Virus record (IMG/VR): IMGVR_UViG_3300031857_000091
Location: 19,431 to 83,430 of that record
Origin: a virus
Length of the DNA stretch: 64,000 nt
Strand: one strand, 5' to 3'
Position 1 is the stretch's first letter. Every line of letters starts with the position of its first letter. Positions 17,601 through 25,458 of the stretch are shown here, in pieces. The translations under genes and the position numbers were made by a program. The notes under the pieces were generated by a model that had not been told where the DNA came from, searched no databases, and worked only from the letters and a program-made list of their open reading frames with translations.

Positions 17601-19249
17601 TTGCTTTAGAGTTATTTTTTAGACCTGAAGAACTTAGCTCAGGGAAGACTTATGCTTTAGCATCAAGAAATAATGATGTTGAAGTAGAATTTGATTTATT
17701 GATAACTGAGACATCTCCCAATATTTTTAATGTCAAATTTTTTGGATATTCAAGTGGGGGTACAATTCAAGTTGAATTAACAAGTACTGTTTCTGGTGGT
17801 CTTTTAATTAATACTTGGTATCATCTTGCTGTCACACGCAATGGAAATGATTGGAGACTATTTATTAATGGGACGATACAAGAATTAATTACGTCCTCAG
17901 CAAATCTTTTTTCTGCTTTTGCTAATCCATCTCAAATATTTCTCACGTTAGGTAGAATTAATGACCTTCCTGTTAATGACTCCACTCAATATAAAGGACT
18001 TATAGAAGATTTTCGGTTAACACTAGGGAATGCTAGATACTTTGCAAACTTTACCCCACCAACATCTCCATTACCCGCAACAAGTGGAACAACCAGAAAT
18101 GTCAAAGACTATTTTATTAGCTTTTCTGGGCTAACTGATGTTGATAACACGGTAACTCCTCAACAAGATTGGGTCCCTGCATGGTCTACTAATCAAAATA
18201 AATATATTCCTAAACCCATTGGAGCTGGGGGGAGTGTTGTGTCGTTATCTTTGAATCAGATAACAGACGTCAATGTATCTAATTCAACGACAAATCATGT
18301 TTTAGCTAAAGATGCTGATGGTGTTTGGAGGGGTAGAGCTATTGGGTCTGGGGTCACTTCCGTCAATGGGCTATCAGGCGTTGTGACTTTGAATAGTGAC
18401 CAAATCATTCAAGGGACAACTAACTTATTTTTGACTCCAGGTGCGTTCGCTACTCAATTAGCAGCTGCAAATCTTGAACAATTAGCCAACGTACAAGACA
18501 GTGTTGCAAATAATTTATACTTGCAAAAAGTTAACGGAGTCTGGCAAGGATCAAGTATTTCGTTTCCAGTTACCGGAGTAAATAATAAAACGGGCAATGT
18601 TACTTTATCTACTACTGATATTGGCGAGGGAACTCGCCTTTATTACAGTAATGAGCGGGTAGCTACACACGTCAATACTCTTACTATTTCCAATTTTGGA
18701 GGAGTATTTACTGGGACTCCCACCACAGGTAAAATAGTATCTGTTTCTGCTGGAAAACTAACCTTTATTGATGCACCTTCAGGATCTTTAGTTAATACAG
18801 ATGGTTTAGCAGAAGGAGCTACTCGCTTTTATTACACTAATGAGCGGGTAGCTACGCACGTCAATACTCTTACTATCTCCAACTTTAGTGGGGTATTCAC
18901 AGGGACTCCCACTACTGGGGCTATTCCGTCTGTAGATGCTAATGGTAAATTAGCTTTTGGTAATCCTGTCCCATTGCAAGAATTTAAAGCAGTTACGGGT
19001 AGTTACTCCGTACTTGCTGATGATCATGGAAAAATGGTAAGAATCACCAATGCAAGTACCGTAACATTACCCACGGGATTATCTACAGGATTTCAAGTTA
19101 CGTTTTTCAATGAAACTAACAGTACTATTACTTTTTCCAGTCCCGGAACAATTAAGGCTAAAGCTTTGACGTGCTCCAATCAATACGGGGCTGTCTACGC
19201 AACACATCAAGGTAGCAATGTATGGATTTTACTAGGGGACTTGGGCTAA
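14663..19249 (+). CDS. Giant tail fibre / receptor-binding protein with LamG domain
   Basis: A 1528-aa virion protein. The first ~600 residues are beta-rich and repeat-like. A concanavalin A/LamG-type domain lies near residues 955-1140, with LELFFRPEEL, NTWYHLAVTRNGNDWRLFING and GLIEDFRLTLGNARYF. Near 1300-1440 there are two tandem copies of a ~55-residue unit containing YYTNERVATHVNTLTISNF and GVFTGTPTTG. The C-terminal ~70 residues (TVTLPTGLSTGFQVTFFNE) resemble fibre tip domains. LamG folds bind carbohydrate, so host-surface recognition is likely. No signal peptide. Confidence 0.75.
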   Translation: MLSQYGSFRQQLAAADWNLSVMSGGDLTSNDTIEFFVQAHNRVGLNKLSTGKSITTGTGSKIRLTINSLAIASGEDTFKFVISARRGLDTPKQIAEIYIRESNQYTFKQLPISLDFTKPAHVSTNLTQALSTGNDRINGQIRIVEGVSYRYDSLATTGAFQSSPGYWVIDSRAGIVNIINTKGQYGADQRTSTANLVIPAKLNTEGDIKTEPIVFWWSNNLDSNLGNFSPAGMGLNLKIYLNGALTNSQNIPYANLFSNLITIRFLGYVNLATGVINASLPDVNVEKQWTPTASGITLPANLDPGYAAAYAISVEFSGDLLDTMIATAGTVGIELTREPTPGVYEPSTGVLGDSVLEGLYVLPEQMLPGVATLANYRVTYRTPSFFIGLEPDAANQKVVITNSPTGLARVRQGDLANGQYLRAIVGTLPGTQTISSFSSIQGISTNNSIELTINYPVNSTNGLATVRGDYPDVVAGNNQATFNVPEIIIYLHDTANNIYYKLPSIPVIAGASQQITISNLNNATQINSNNLPSSSSSFGLFGYLSPTIAVSGVLGNFPFTLFRLAIAYHYPEDNLAITSVSHAASQGCLPQVRSALVDSLENNLYWLTPAATVAIARQISADKLIDGAVLLVIGTETLYRYDSYSSATDDGELVLKPNALTGAGRFIALASGVGSGGLDDLGWSTSAKGELISWTGSAITIVPRGQNGYYLKSDNSSPSGLSWAEVTVSPGVLFPFEEIANQVAYNTPTGGIDVRPMWNEDTMDLSPSRYCLAYSNGGTSLDSYFELIPTPSGTTKKVLMFDPATTTYSWVNFTIAGLLDSYGTSTVVPHNSQLFYDASISKWSPRTEKTEIRLPNLADTFIDSPANNYPLIWDNTMRKFIVGMPELSEIQGLKYTSSTIPIPGDSLWNNTKVLVSARNLGQNLRSTQDSIAVINATISSLSPYITGISSYQFTTASLNTNRQFIQIATTLNTIIGGNVFALELFFRPEELSSGKTYALASRNNDVEVEFDLLITETSPNIFNVKFFGYSSGGTIQVELTSTVSGGLLINTWYHLAVTRNGNDWRLFINGTIQELITSSANLFSAFANPSQIFLTLGRINDLPVNDSTQYKGLIEDFRLTLGNARYFANFTPPTSPLPATSGTTRNVKDYFISFSGLTDVDNTVTPQQDWVPAWSTNQNKYIPKPIGAGGSVVSLSLNQITDVNVSNSTTNHVLAKDADGVWRGRAIGSGVTSVNGLSGVVTLNSDQIIQGTTNLFLTPGAFATQLAAANLEQLANVQDSVANNLYLQKVNGVWQGSSISFPVTGVNNKTGNVTLSTTDIGEGTRLYYSNERVATHVNTLTISNFGGVFTGTPTTGKIVSVSAGKLTFIDAPSGSLVNTDGLAEGATRFYYTNERVATHVNTLTISNFSGVFTGTPTTGAIPSVDANGKLAFGNPVPLQEFKAVTGSYSVLADDHGKMVRITNASTVTLPTGLSTGFQVTFFNETNSTITFSSPGTIKAKALTCSNQYGAVYATHQGSNVWILLGDLG

Positions 19250-20434
19250 ATGAGCAAAGAAATTGGCATAGGCAAGGCAGCCAAACTAGCCAGAGTAGGG
19301 GAGATGGTTAGTGTTTCGATAGATGGGAAAACTATTACAGCAAAAGTCGCGACAAACTTATCTAGCACCAAAGTACTTGTTTTATTTGATGGTCGTACCT
19401 ATCATGCTTACCCAGAAAGTCAAAGAACTATTCTTAAAAGTCAAAAAACAGTATTAGCTAAGCATGAAAGAAGAAAGCAATCATCAAAAGTCACTATAAG
19501 TACTGCTATATTGTTCGAGGTTGCGAATTATAATCTTTCTCGCCCTCCTAGAGAAAATGATTCTTGCAGTTATTACGTTTCTGTAGACGGAAAAACTCCG
19601 AGACACATTCTTACAACTTCTGTCGTGATTACCGCTCCAATCCCAGGTGCTGGAGGTGGAAATGGTCTATATAGAATAAATCCAATTTTTACAGCTACTT
19701 TAACTTATTTTGGAAATGGTCGTTATAGGGGATCTATAAAATATGGAATACGCCCAACGCAACGAGAAATAAATGGTAAGTTTTATATCATAAATTTTGC
19801 TGCAAACATGGTGGTTTTTACTGAATCATCCACGATAACTTATGGGCTTGGTGCAAGCATTCCGCCTGCACCAGAAGACTGGCAAGATATGCACCTTAGA
19901 GATAGGTTTGTTGGAAGTTATAGTAACGAACGGTTTCTTTATGATAGTACAAGGGGCACAGTTGCTCAATCGGGAGACCGGAATTATCTAAGGAATCTAT
20001 ATATTGGAAACGTAGGGGATATTGATACTGTTCATCCTTGTTTTTGGTCTGACTTTGGTGGAAATCAGAGTCCGATTGGTTCATTCGGCACGTTGTTTGA
20101 CAAATTTTTACCACAAACAACAGGAACTGCCGGAAGCGCTCATTATAACATTGATGTAAAAAATCAAATTATATTTTCTGTAATTGCAAATATAAGTTAT
20201 ATTGACTATACAACAACAGGCGCTTCGTTAGGAATTCAAGCTTGGAACTATAGCAAAATTTTATCGGAAGTATATGACAGAGACGTTTGTACCATGTCTA
20301 GTCGTTATATTAAAGATAGCTTTTTTGCTGATTATATTTTCCCGAAAATAGAAATATCGTCTGGGTCAATAATTGGGCACGCCATTGCAGGTTTTGTTAC
20401 TTGGTCAAATTATAAAGTTACTAAGATAGTATGA
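19250..20434 (+). CDS. Virion-associated protein of unknown function
   Basis: A 394-aa soluble protein translated from an ATG one base after the fibre stop (TAAATG). The N-terminal ~90 residues look like a small beta-barrel (VGEMVSVSIDGKTITAKVAT), then a basic linker at 62-82. The rest is beta-rich and aromatic. Position between fibre and head-morphogenesis genes makes a structural role likely. Confidence 0.55.
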   Translation: MSKEIGIGKAAKLARVGEMVSVSIDGKTITAKVATNLSSTKVLVLFDGRTYHAYPESQRTILKSQKTVLAKHERRKQSSKVTISTAILFEVANYNLSRPPRENDSCSYYVSVDGKTPRHILTTSVVITAPIPGAGGGNGLYRINPIFTATLTYFGNGRYRGSIKYGIRPTQREINGKFYIINFAANMVVFTESSTITYGLGASIPPAPEDWQDMHLRDRFVGSYSNERFLYDSTRGTVAQSGDRNYLRNLYIGNVGDIDTVHPCFWSDFGGNQSPIGSFGTLFDKFLPQTTGTAGSAHYNIDVKNQIIFSVIANISYIDYTTTGASLGIQAWNYSKILSEVYDRDVCTMSSRYIKDSFFADYIFPKIEISSGSIIGHAIAGFVTWSNYKVTKIV

Positions 20435-21060
20435 ATACTTATAAATGGGATGGTCAGGTACAGCGCTATCGAAATAAGGAGACGGGACGGTTTGTCAAAA
20501 CAGAAACAATCTTAAAATTAACTGAACAAAATATGCAACAAAAAACAGAGAGGATGTTGCAATCTTTTGAAGATGTTAAATCTGGGAGAATAAGCTTAAG
20601 TGAATATCAAAGAGAAAACCTAGAAATAATTAAGTATCTCCATACTCAGCAATATCTAGTGGCTAAAGGGGGATTTAGAACTACTACCCCGGAAGATTAT
20701 CTAGAAATAGCCAGGGAGTTAAAGAATCTGCACTACCCATCTTTTAGGAGGTTTACGGAAGACCTAAGAAACGGGGCATTAACAGAAGGTCAAGCAAGGG
20801 CGCGTATTCGCAGCTTTGGCAAAGCGTCTGAAACCCTAGCAGATTTAGGGCATCGCTCCAGCGCTAAACAAAACGGACTTACTTGGGCAAGAAGGTATTT
20901 AAGCGCCGTTGAGCATTGCTCTGATTGCCCTATTTATGCAGCTATGGGAGCAGTCACTATAGATAACCTGATTCTTCCGGGAAGACAGTGTGAATGTAGG
21001 TTCAACTGCAAGTGTTACGTGAGATATTTTAAAACCAGAGAAGAAGCTTTGAGGAGCTGA
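20431..21060 (+). CDS. Phage head morphogenesis (MuF/SPP1 gp7-like) protein
   Basis: A 209-aa protein. A helical N-terminal part is followed by a compact end with the cysteine arrangement CSDCPIYA near residues 168-175 and PGRQCECRFNCKCYVRY near 190-206. Cys clusters with this spacing mark the C-terminus of phage MuF-type minor head proteins. Those proteins usually sit next to the portal, whereas here the portal is 4.4 kb away. It overlaps the preceding gene by four bases (ATGA). Confidence 0.65.
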   Translation: MNTYKWDGQVQRYRNKETGRFVKTETILKLTEQNMQQKTERMLQSFEDVKSGRISLSEYQRENLEIIKYLHTQQYLVAKGGFRTTTPEDYLEIARELKNLHYPSFRRFTEDLRNGALTEGQARARIRSFGKASETLADLGHRSSAKQNGLTWARRYLSAVEHCSDCPIYAAMGAVTIDNLILPGRQCECRFNCKCYVRYFKTREEALRS

Positions 21061-21063
21061 TGG

Positions 21064-21783
21064 TTAGCTAAACCCAGCAGCCTTATTAGCTGTAAAATTC
21101 GTAGTATAATAACAAACACTAGCTAAATGAAAATGGGCTAATTTAAAAGAACTTCTCGCAGCCTCTACGGTTGTTCCATAAGCTTTAACACCTAAATATA
21201 ATTCAGAAAAACTGGTGTTATCTCTTGTATAAGCTCCACTAAAAAATTGAGTTCCATTTCTAAACATTTTAATGGTATTGTCGTTTTGGCGACAAATTGC
21301 TAGGTGTACCCATGAATTTTGAGTTACATTGCTAATCGTTCTAGTACTGCCATTATGTTCCCAAAAAGATAAATCAGCAGCAAAACCATTTAACATGGGC
21401 TGAAATGTATATAAAGATCCATTTGGAGATGGTGGTAAAAAAGTTAAAACGCTCATTCTAACGTCTGTTCCTAGTCTTTTTATCCACATTTCCATAGTCC
21501 AAGGCGCATTCCCTAAACTAACATTAGAAATTCTTGCTGACCATTTTTGATAGGAAGACGTGCTAGATGGAAAAACCATACTGGCATTTGATCCATAGAT
21601 AGAATCTCCTGTATCAAAAGTAATTGTGTTCTCAGCGTGACTTGCTCCTGTTATTGATTTTGGAGTTCGACTTCTATCAATTAAGTCGTCCCCTCTAAGA
21701 TATAAAATTGTACTAGTTGGAGTAATAGGCGCAATAGGCGGAATAATTCTTGATTGAGATATAATTCCTGGACGATTAAACAT
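21064..21783 (-). CDS. LamG-like lectin domain protein
   Basis: A 239-aa protein, almost entirely a concanavalin A-like jelly roll: APWTMEMWIKRLG near residues 92-104, NSWVHLAICRQNDNTIKMFRNGTQ near 155-178, and ELYLGVKAYG near 192-201. It is the same fold as the domain inside the 1528-aa fibre and may be a separate fibre tip or accessory adhesin. No signal peptide. It is the last gene on the minus strand before the convergent head-morphogenesis gene. Confidence 0.65.
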   Translation of the reverse strand: MFNRPGIISQSRIIPPIAPITPTSTILYLRGDDLIDRSRTPKSITGASHAENTITFDTGDSIYGSNASMVFPSSTSSYQKWSARISNVSLGNAPWTMEMWIKRLGTDVRMSVLTFLPPSPNGSLYTFQPMLNGFAADLSFWEHNGSTRTISNVTQNSWVHLAICRQNDNTIKMFRNGTQFFSGAYTRDNTSFSELYLGVKAYGTTVEAARSSFKLAHFHLASVCYYTTNFTANKAAGFS

Positions 21784-21789
21784 TTTAGT

Positions 21790-21817
21790 ACTATCAGAAG
21801 ATTAATATTCTGATAGT
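21790..21817. terminator. Terminator of the subtilase gene
   Basis: ACTATCAGAA pairs perfectly with TTCTGATAGT around an 8-base loop, just past the stop of the protease gene on the minus strand and before the LamG gene. Confidence 0.7.
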
Positions 21818-21835
21818 AGCTTTTAAAGTTTAAGT

Positions 21836-23224
21836 TTAGTTGAAGATAAAGTTATTGAGATTATTGATTGTCCCTGCATTAGTATTTACCAAGGTGGCTA
21901 ATACCTGAGGTTGCCCAGCTCCTATTCCATCTCTATCAATACTGATGACAGTATTTGTGACATCAGACACCCCTATTCTAATTATTTGGTCTGCAAGAGG
22001 GTTACCGCCTTTATATCCTATTCCCTGTAATAGTTTCGAGACATTCATTTTATCTTTACCCGGAGTAAAGTTTAGTATTTCGTCATGCCCTTCAGAAATA
22101 CTATTATAAGTAAAAATGTTTTGCCCTGTTCCACCTACAAGTAAGTCATTGCCGATTCCCCCGCCATTTGCAAAAGTATTAGAAACAGTAGATCTTCCTG
22201 TTAAAACATCAAATTGAGGTCTATCAAGAAAAGATTGAGCGCTTTGTAATGGAGTTGGAGAAGACAGATAGGATGGATTTGTTAAAAGTCCAGAGCCTAA
22301 AGTGTTGGGAATTGCTCCCACTGCAATATTGTAAATTCTATCAGCAGCATTATATACATTAATTTGGTCATATCCCCCCATCGTTTGTGCTAATCGAGTA
22401 TCTGTTCGAGTTATTAAATTTTTCATTTCTAAAGGAGTCAGTTCTCTGTTTAAATATCTTTTAGCGACTCCTTGTAGTAATGCTATTGACCCTGATACAA
22501 AAGGAGCAGCAAAACTAGTACCTGCACCTCTCGTGACTGAATTAGCTCCATCGAAAATAGAAATATTAGACCCAGGGGCGGCAGTTAAATCTATGCGACG
22601 TTGGCTAGAATCTCTAAGGGAAAGGGAATCTGATACCCCGTCTCCATTTGTACTCATGACCCCGATAACATTATTCAATCCGCCTATTGCGCTTGCCCCT
22701 TGAGAACGATTATAATTTTGATAAAAATTTCCGGCAGATGCAACAACAGTAATTCCTTTTTGTTCAGCATTTCCTATTGAACTATAAATCGGATTGATTG
22801 TTGAAGTAGGCATATTATTTAAAGTGTTGGAGCTATCACCTAAAGAAATATTTACTGTGCTTATTTTGTATCTTTCTTTATTTTGAGCTACCCAGTCTAT
22901 GGCTGATGCTATAGCAGAAGTGGTTAATACTTGTACAGGAATAATTTTTATTCCTGGCGCAACATTGAACGCTACACTAGCTACTCTTGTTCCGTGAAGA
23001 TTTCCATCACTGACAGAGTTGTTAGCCATAGTAAAATCTAGGTCTTTTCTGACAAAAACATCTTTAACCCCGTCATTATTGCTGTCTGCTCCAAATCCTG
23101 AATGGTTAAGGTTAAATCCTACGTCAATTACAGCTATAGTTTGTTCTTGCCCTTTGATGTTTAAGAACCGAGAATCGGCATAAAATTGTTTTAATCCATT
23201 ACTGGTATAATTAATAGTATTCAT
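21836..23224 (-). CDS. Subtilisin-like serine protease with RTX-like tail
   Basis: A 462-aa S8 family protease. The catalytic triad is complete: Asp 34 (AVIDVG), His 77 (NLHGTRVAS) and Ser 237 (GAGTSFAAP), with the oxyanion Asn at 166 (ASAGN). The segment DSNNDGVKD at 47-55 looks like a calcium-binding loop. After residue ~350 the sequence GIGNDLLVGGTGQNIFTY is a haemolysin-type calcium repeat, followed by a typical RTX end domain. There is no N-terminal signal peptide; RTX proteins normally leave by type I secretion or could ride on the virion. Exopolymer or S-layer degradation, or release of progeny, are possible roles. Confidence 0.85.
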   Translation of the reverse strand: MNTINYTSNGLKQFYADSRFLNIKGQEQTIAVIDVGFNLNHSGFGADSNNDGVKDVFVRKDLDFTMANNSVSDGNLHGTRVASVAFNVAPGIKIIPVQVLTTSAIASAIDWVAQNKERYKISTVNISLGDSSNTLNNMPTSTINPIYSSIGNAEQKGITVVASAGNFYQNYNRSQGASAIGGLNNVIGVMSTNGDGVSDSLSLRDSSQRRIDLTAAPGSNISIFDGANSVTRGAGTSFAAPFVSGSIALLQGVAKRYLNRELTPLEMKNLITRTDTRLAQTMGGYDQINVYNAADRIYNIAVGAIPNTLGSGLLTNPSYLSSPTPLQSAQSFLDRPQFDVLTGRSTVSNTFANGGGIGNDLLVGGTGQNIFTYNSISEGHDEILNFTPGKDKMNVSKLLQGIGYKGGNPLADQIIRIGVSDVTNTVISIDRDGIGAGQPQVLATLVNTNAGTINNLNNFIFN

Positions 23225-23417
23225 TTTATATAGCTCATGAAAGCTCTTTTCTTTAGTTTAATCAAGCTATATCTCTTGTTATTTAAGTGGTATAGGGGGT
23301 TTATTCATCAGTAAAATTACTTAGAAAAGAGTTTAAGGGATTTTATTGAATATTCTTATTGTTTTTGAGTAATGTTTAATTGTTAAAAAAATATTAAGAT
23401 TTTTCTTGTCAAAGTAC

Positions 23418-23446
23418 TTGACACTTTTAAAAAGATAAGCTACTGT
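23418..23446 (+). promoter_or_regulatory. Promoter with shared operator (copy 2 of 5)
   Basis: TTGACA at 23418, 17-bp spacer, TACTGT at 23441. The left half-site GACACTTTTAAAA is perfect, while the right half is degenerate. GTAGAGAAGTAAACC follows as in the other copies. Confidence 0.65.
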
Positions 23447-23474
23447 AGAGAAGTAAACCAAACAGGTAATCTTC

Positions 23475-23864
23475 ATGGAAAACTTAACAGACCGTTTAGT
23501 CACAGCTACATCTCGCCATATTTTAAGTTTGCTAGAACCTATGTCTCCTCTATGGATGGTAGGGCTAGAAATCGTCAAAGACGGAGAAAGTTTACCGGAA
23601 TGTAATTTTGACGAAAACGACCTAATCACAATATTGATTGACCACTTAGAAGACTTTTTATGGAATCAGTGGAGTGGAGCACAACCATTTAATCCCTCTA
23701 CGTTTACCGCTTTATGCGTTTTACTGGATGATGTGGAATGGGAAGTGATTCTGTATGAGTTAATTCCTCAGTGGCACTATTATCTTGAGTGCAAAAAAGA
23801 AGAAATAGCTCAACAAAGATTGCTTCAATTATTTGCAGATGGTGCAGCTGCTTGTGAGTTTTAA
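23475..23864 (+). CDS. Hypothetical acidic protein under the shared operator
   Basis: A 129-aa acidic, mainly helical soluble protein with many Trp and Leu residues. It is the only gene between an operator promoter and a strong terminator, hence a single-gene unit of the phage regulon. Function unknown. Confidence 0.6.
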   Translation: MENLTDRLVTATSRHILSLLEPMSPLWMVGLEIVKDGESLPECNFDENDLITILIDHLEDFLWNQWSGAQPFNPSTFTALCVLLDDVEWEVILYELIPQWHYYLECKKEEIAQQRLLQLFADGAAACEF

Positions 23865-23897
23865 ATCATTTAAATCGCTGAAAATTTAATCAAATAC

Positions 23898-23931
23898 AAA
23901 ACCCCTTAAAACTATTGCTTTAAGGGGTTTT
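23898..23931. terminator. Intrinsic terminator
   Basis: AAAACCCCTTAAA pairs perfectly with TTTAAGGGGTTTT around an 8-base loop, 34 bp after the operator-controlled gene. Confidence 0.9.
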
Positions 23932-24031
23932 AAATTCTATGAGCCTCAATAACCATTTTTAGTTTAGCGCGATCGCTCTATTTATTTTGTTAGGATAAAA
24001 ATCAGTTTATTGGCAGTCAGTAAATAATTAG

Positions 24032-25066
24032 ATGCTAATCAATAACGCAATCTTCAACCCCAATGGAAACGATAGTACAGAGCATCGGTCAATCTGGTTT
24101 GGAGACACTACCAACTTGATGCAATTAAACGATGTGAAGTATTTATGGGCAGTAGGGCTATATAACCAGTTGAGAGAAAACTTTTGGATACCTCAAAAGC
24201 TTGATGTTACTCAAGACGTTACCGATTATAAGCTGCTCACAACAGAAGAGCGCCGGGCATTTGATGGCATCCTCTCTTATTTAACCTTTCTTGATTCAAT
24301 TCAAACCTGCAATTTGCCACACCTAAAGAATGCGGTAACAGCTCCAGAGGTTAGTATGTGTTTAGTTGAGCAGCTATCCCAAGAAGCTATGCACAATGCC
24401 AGCTATCAGTATATGATTGAGACAATTATTCCCTCAGATAGACGGAATAGCGTGTATGACTTTTGGAGAGAGGATAAAATACTCGCTAATCGTTGTAATT
24501 ATATTGCGGGACAATACCAAGCTTATCTAGAAAACCCTAGTGGAGAAACTTACTTTATCTCGTTATTGGCAGACTATATCCTAGAATCTTTGCTATTTTA
24601 TAACGGCTTTACGTATTTTTATACTTTGTCCTCTCGGATGTTAATGGCAGGGAGCTCAGATATATTCAAGATGATTAATCGAGACGAATTAAGTCACGTG
24701 AGGTTATTTCAGAAGATGTTGCCAGAAGCTATGGAAACGTTTACCCATTCTAAAGAACAAGTCTATGAGATGTTTGACACCGCGGTACAAAATGAGATTC
24801 TATGGACTAATCATATTATTGGGACAGATATCTTGGGAATCACAGAAGAAAGTACCGAACAATATACCAAATATCTGGCAAATATTAGATTGAAAGCAAT
24901 AGGGCTAAACTACTTGTATGATGAAGAAAAATTCAGAAAATCTCCCTATACTCACTTAGAAAGATTTGCAGATACAAAAGCCGAAGGGAATACTAAAGCT
25001 AATTTCTTTGAGGCTGGAGTCACTAGCTATAGTATGTCTTCTGGTATTTCCGGTTGGGAGTTTTAA
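24032..25066 (+). CDS. nrdB: Ribonucleotide reductase small (R2) subunit
   Basis: A 344-aa class I R2 protein. The metal ligands are all present: Asp 88 (FLDSIQ), Glu 118 and His 121 (QEAMH), Glu 185 (ILESLL), Glu 219 and His 222 (DELSH). The radical tyrosine is Tyr 125 (NASYQ). The protein generates the radical for reduction of ribonucleotides. No large subunit is visible, so it would pair with a host or distant phage R1. It belongs to the DNA-precursor set with thyX, dcd and tmk though it lies 10 kb away. Confidence 0.92.
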   Translation: MLINNAIFNPNGNDSTEHRSIWFGDTTNLMQLNDVKYLWAVGLYNQLRENFWIPQKLDVTQDVTDYKLLTTEERRAFDGILSYLTFLDSIQTCNLPHLKNAVTAPEVSMCLVEQLSQEAMHNASYQYMIETIIPSDRRNSVYDFWREDKILANRCNYIAGQYQAYLENPSGETYFISLLADYILESLLFYNGFTYFYTLSSRMLMAGSSDIFKMINRDELSHVRLFQKMLPEAMETFTHSKEQVYEMFDTAVQNEILWTNHIIGTDILGITEESTEQYTKYLANIRLKAIGLNYLYDEEKFRKSPYTHLERFADTKAEGNTKANFFEAGVTSYSMSSGISGWEF

Positions 25067-25119
25067 ACATAACAGCGATGGGGATTTTGAATAGTTAATT
25101 TGAAGCCGATAGTATTTTT

Positions 25120-25410
25120 CCGCATAGGAGTTTTAAATTTTTTGGGTTTAAATCAACTATTTCCTTTAAGAGTTTTAAACGGTTGAACTAGTACCATTTT
25201 TTCTAGAGTTTCAAAAACTAGCTTAGGTTTTTCTTTAAGAGTTTTAAATATTTTACCTAGAGTGCTAAAATTTAATTCCTGACAAGAGTTTTTTAGAATT
25301 TTCTAGGATGTCTTTGTAAGGGTTTAAAACATCCTGCCGCCAAAATCTTGCTAAGGGTTTTTGCGGCTTTTAAGGATTCTAAAGGTTTTTACTTTTCCTT
25401 TTAGGGTTTT
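25120..25410. repeat. Quasi-periodic repeat/hairpin array before the portal gene
   Basis: The 392-bp gap between nrdB and the portal gene has no gene. It holds about eleven degenerate copies of TTTCYTTTAAGRGTTTTAAA, with GRGTTT cores at 25128, 25170, 25206, 25239, 25260, 25286, 25320, 25355 and 25404, on average about 35 bp apart. Several cores lie in the loop of different inverted repeats, for example AGGATGT/ACATCCT at 25305-25335 and CTAGT/ACTAG around 25206. Changing stems with a constant loop suggest a structured element. The same word occurs in the other orientation upstream of terL. Confidence 0.7.
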
Positions 25411-25458
25411 TCATTCTGTCGCATTTACCTATAAAATTGTTTAATCAGGACTAACACA

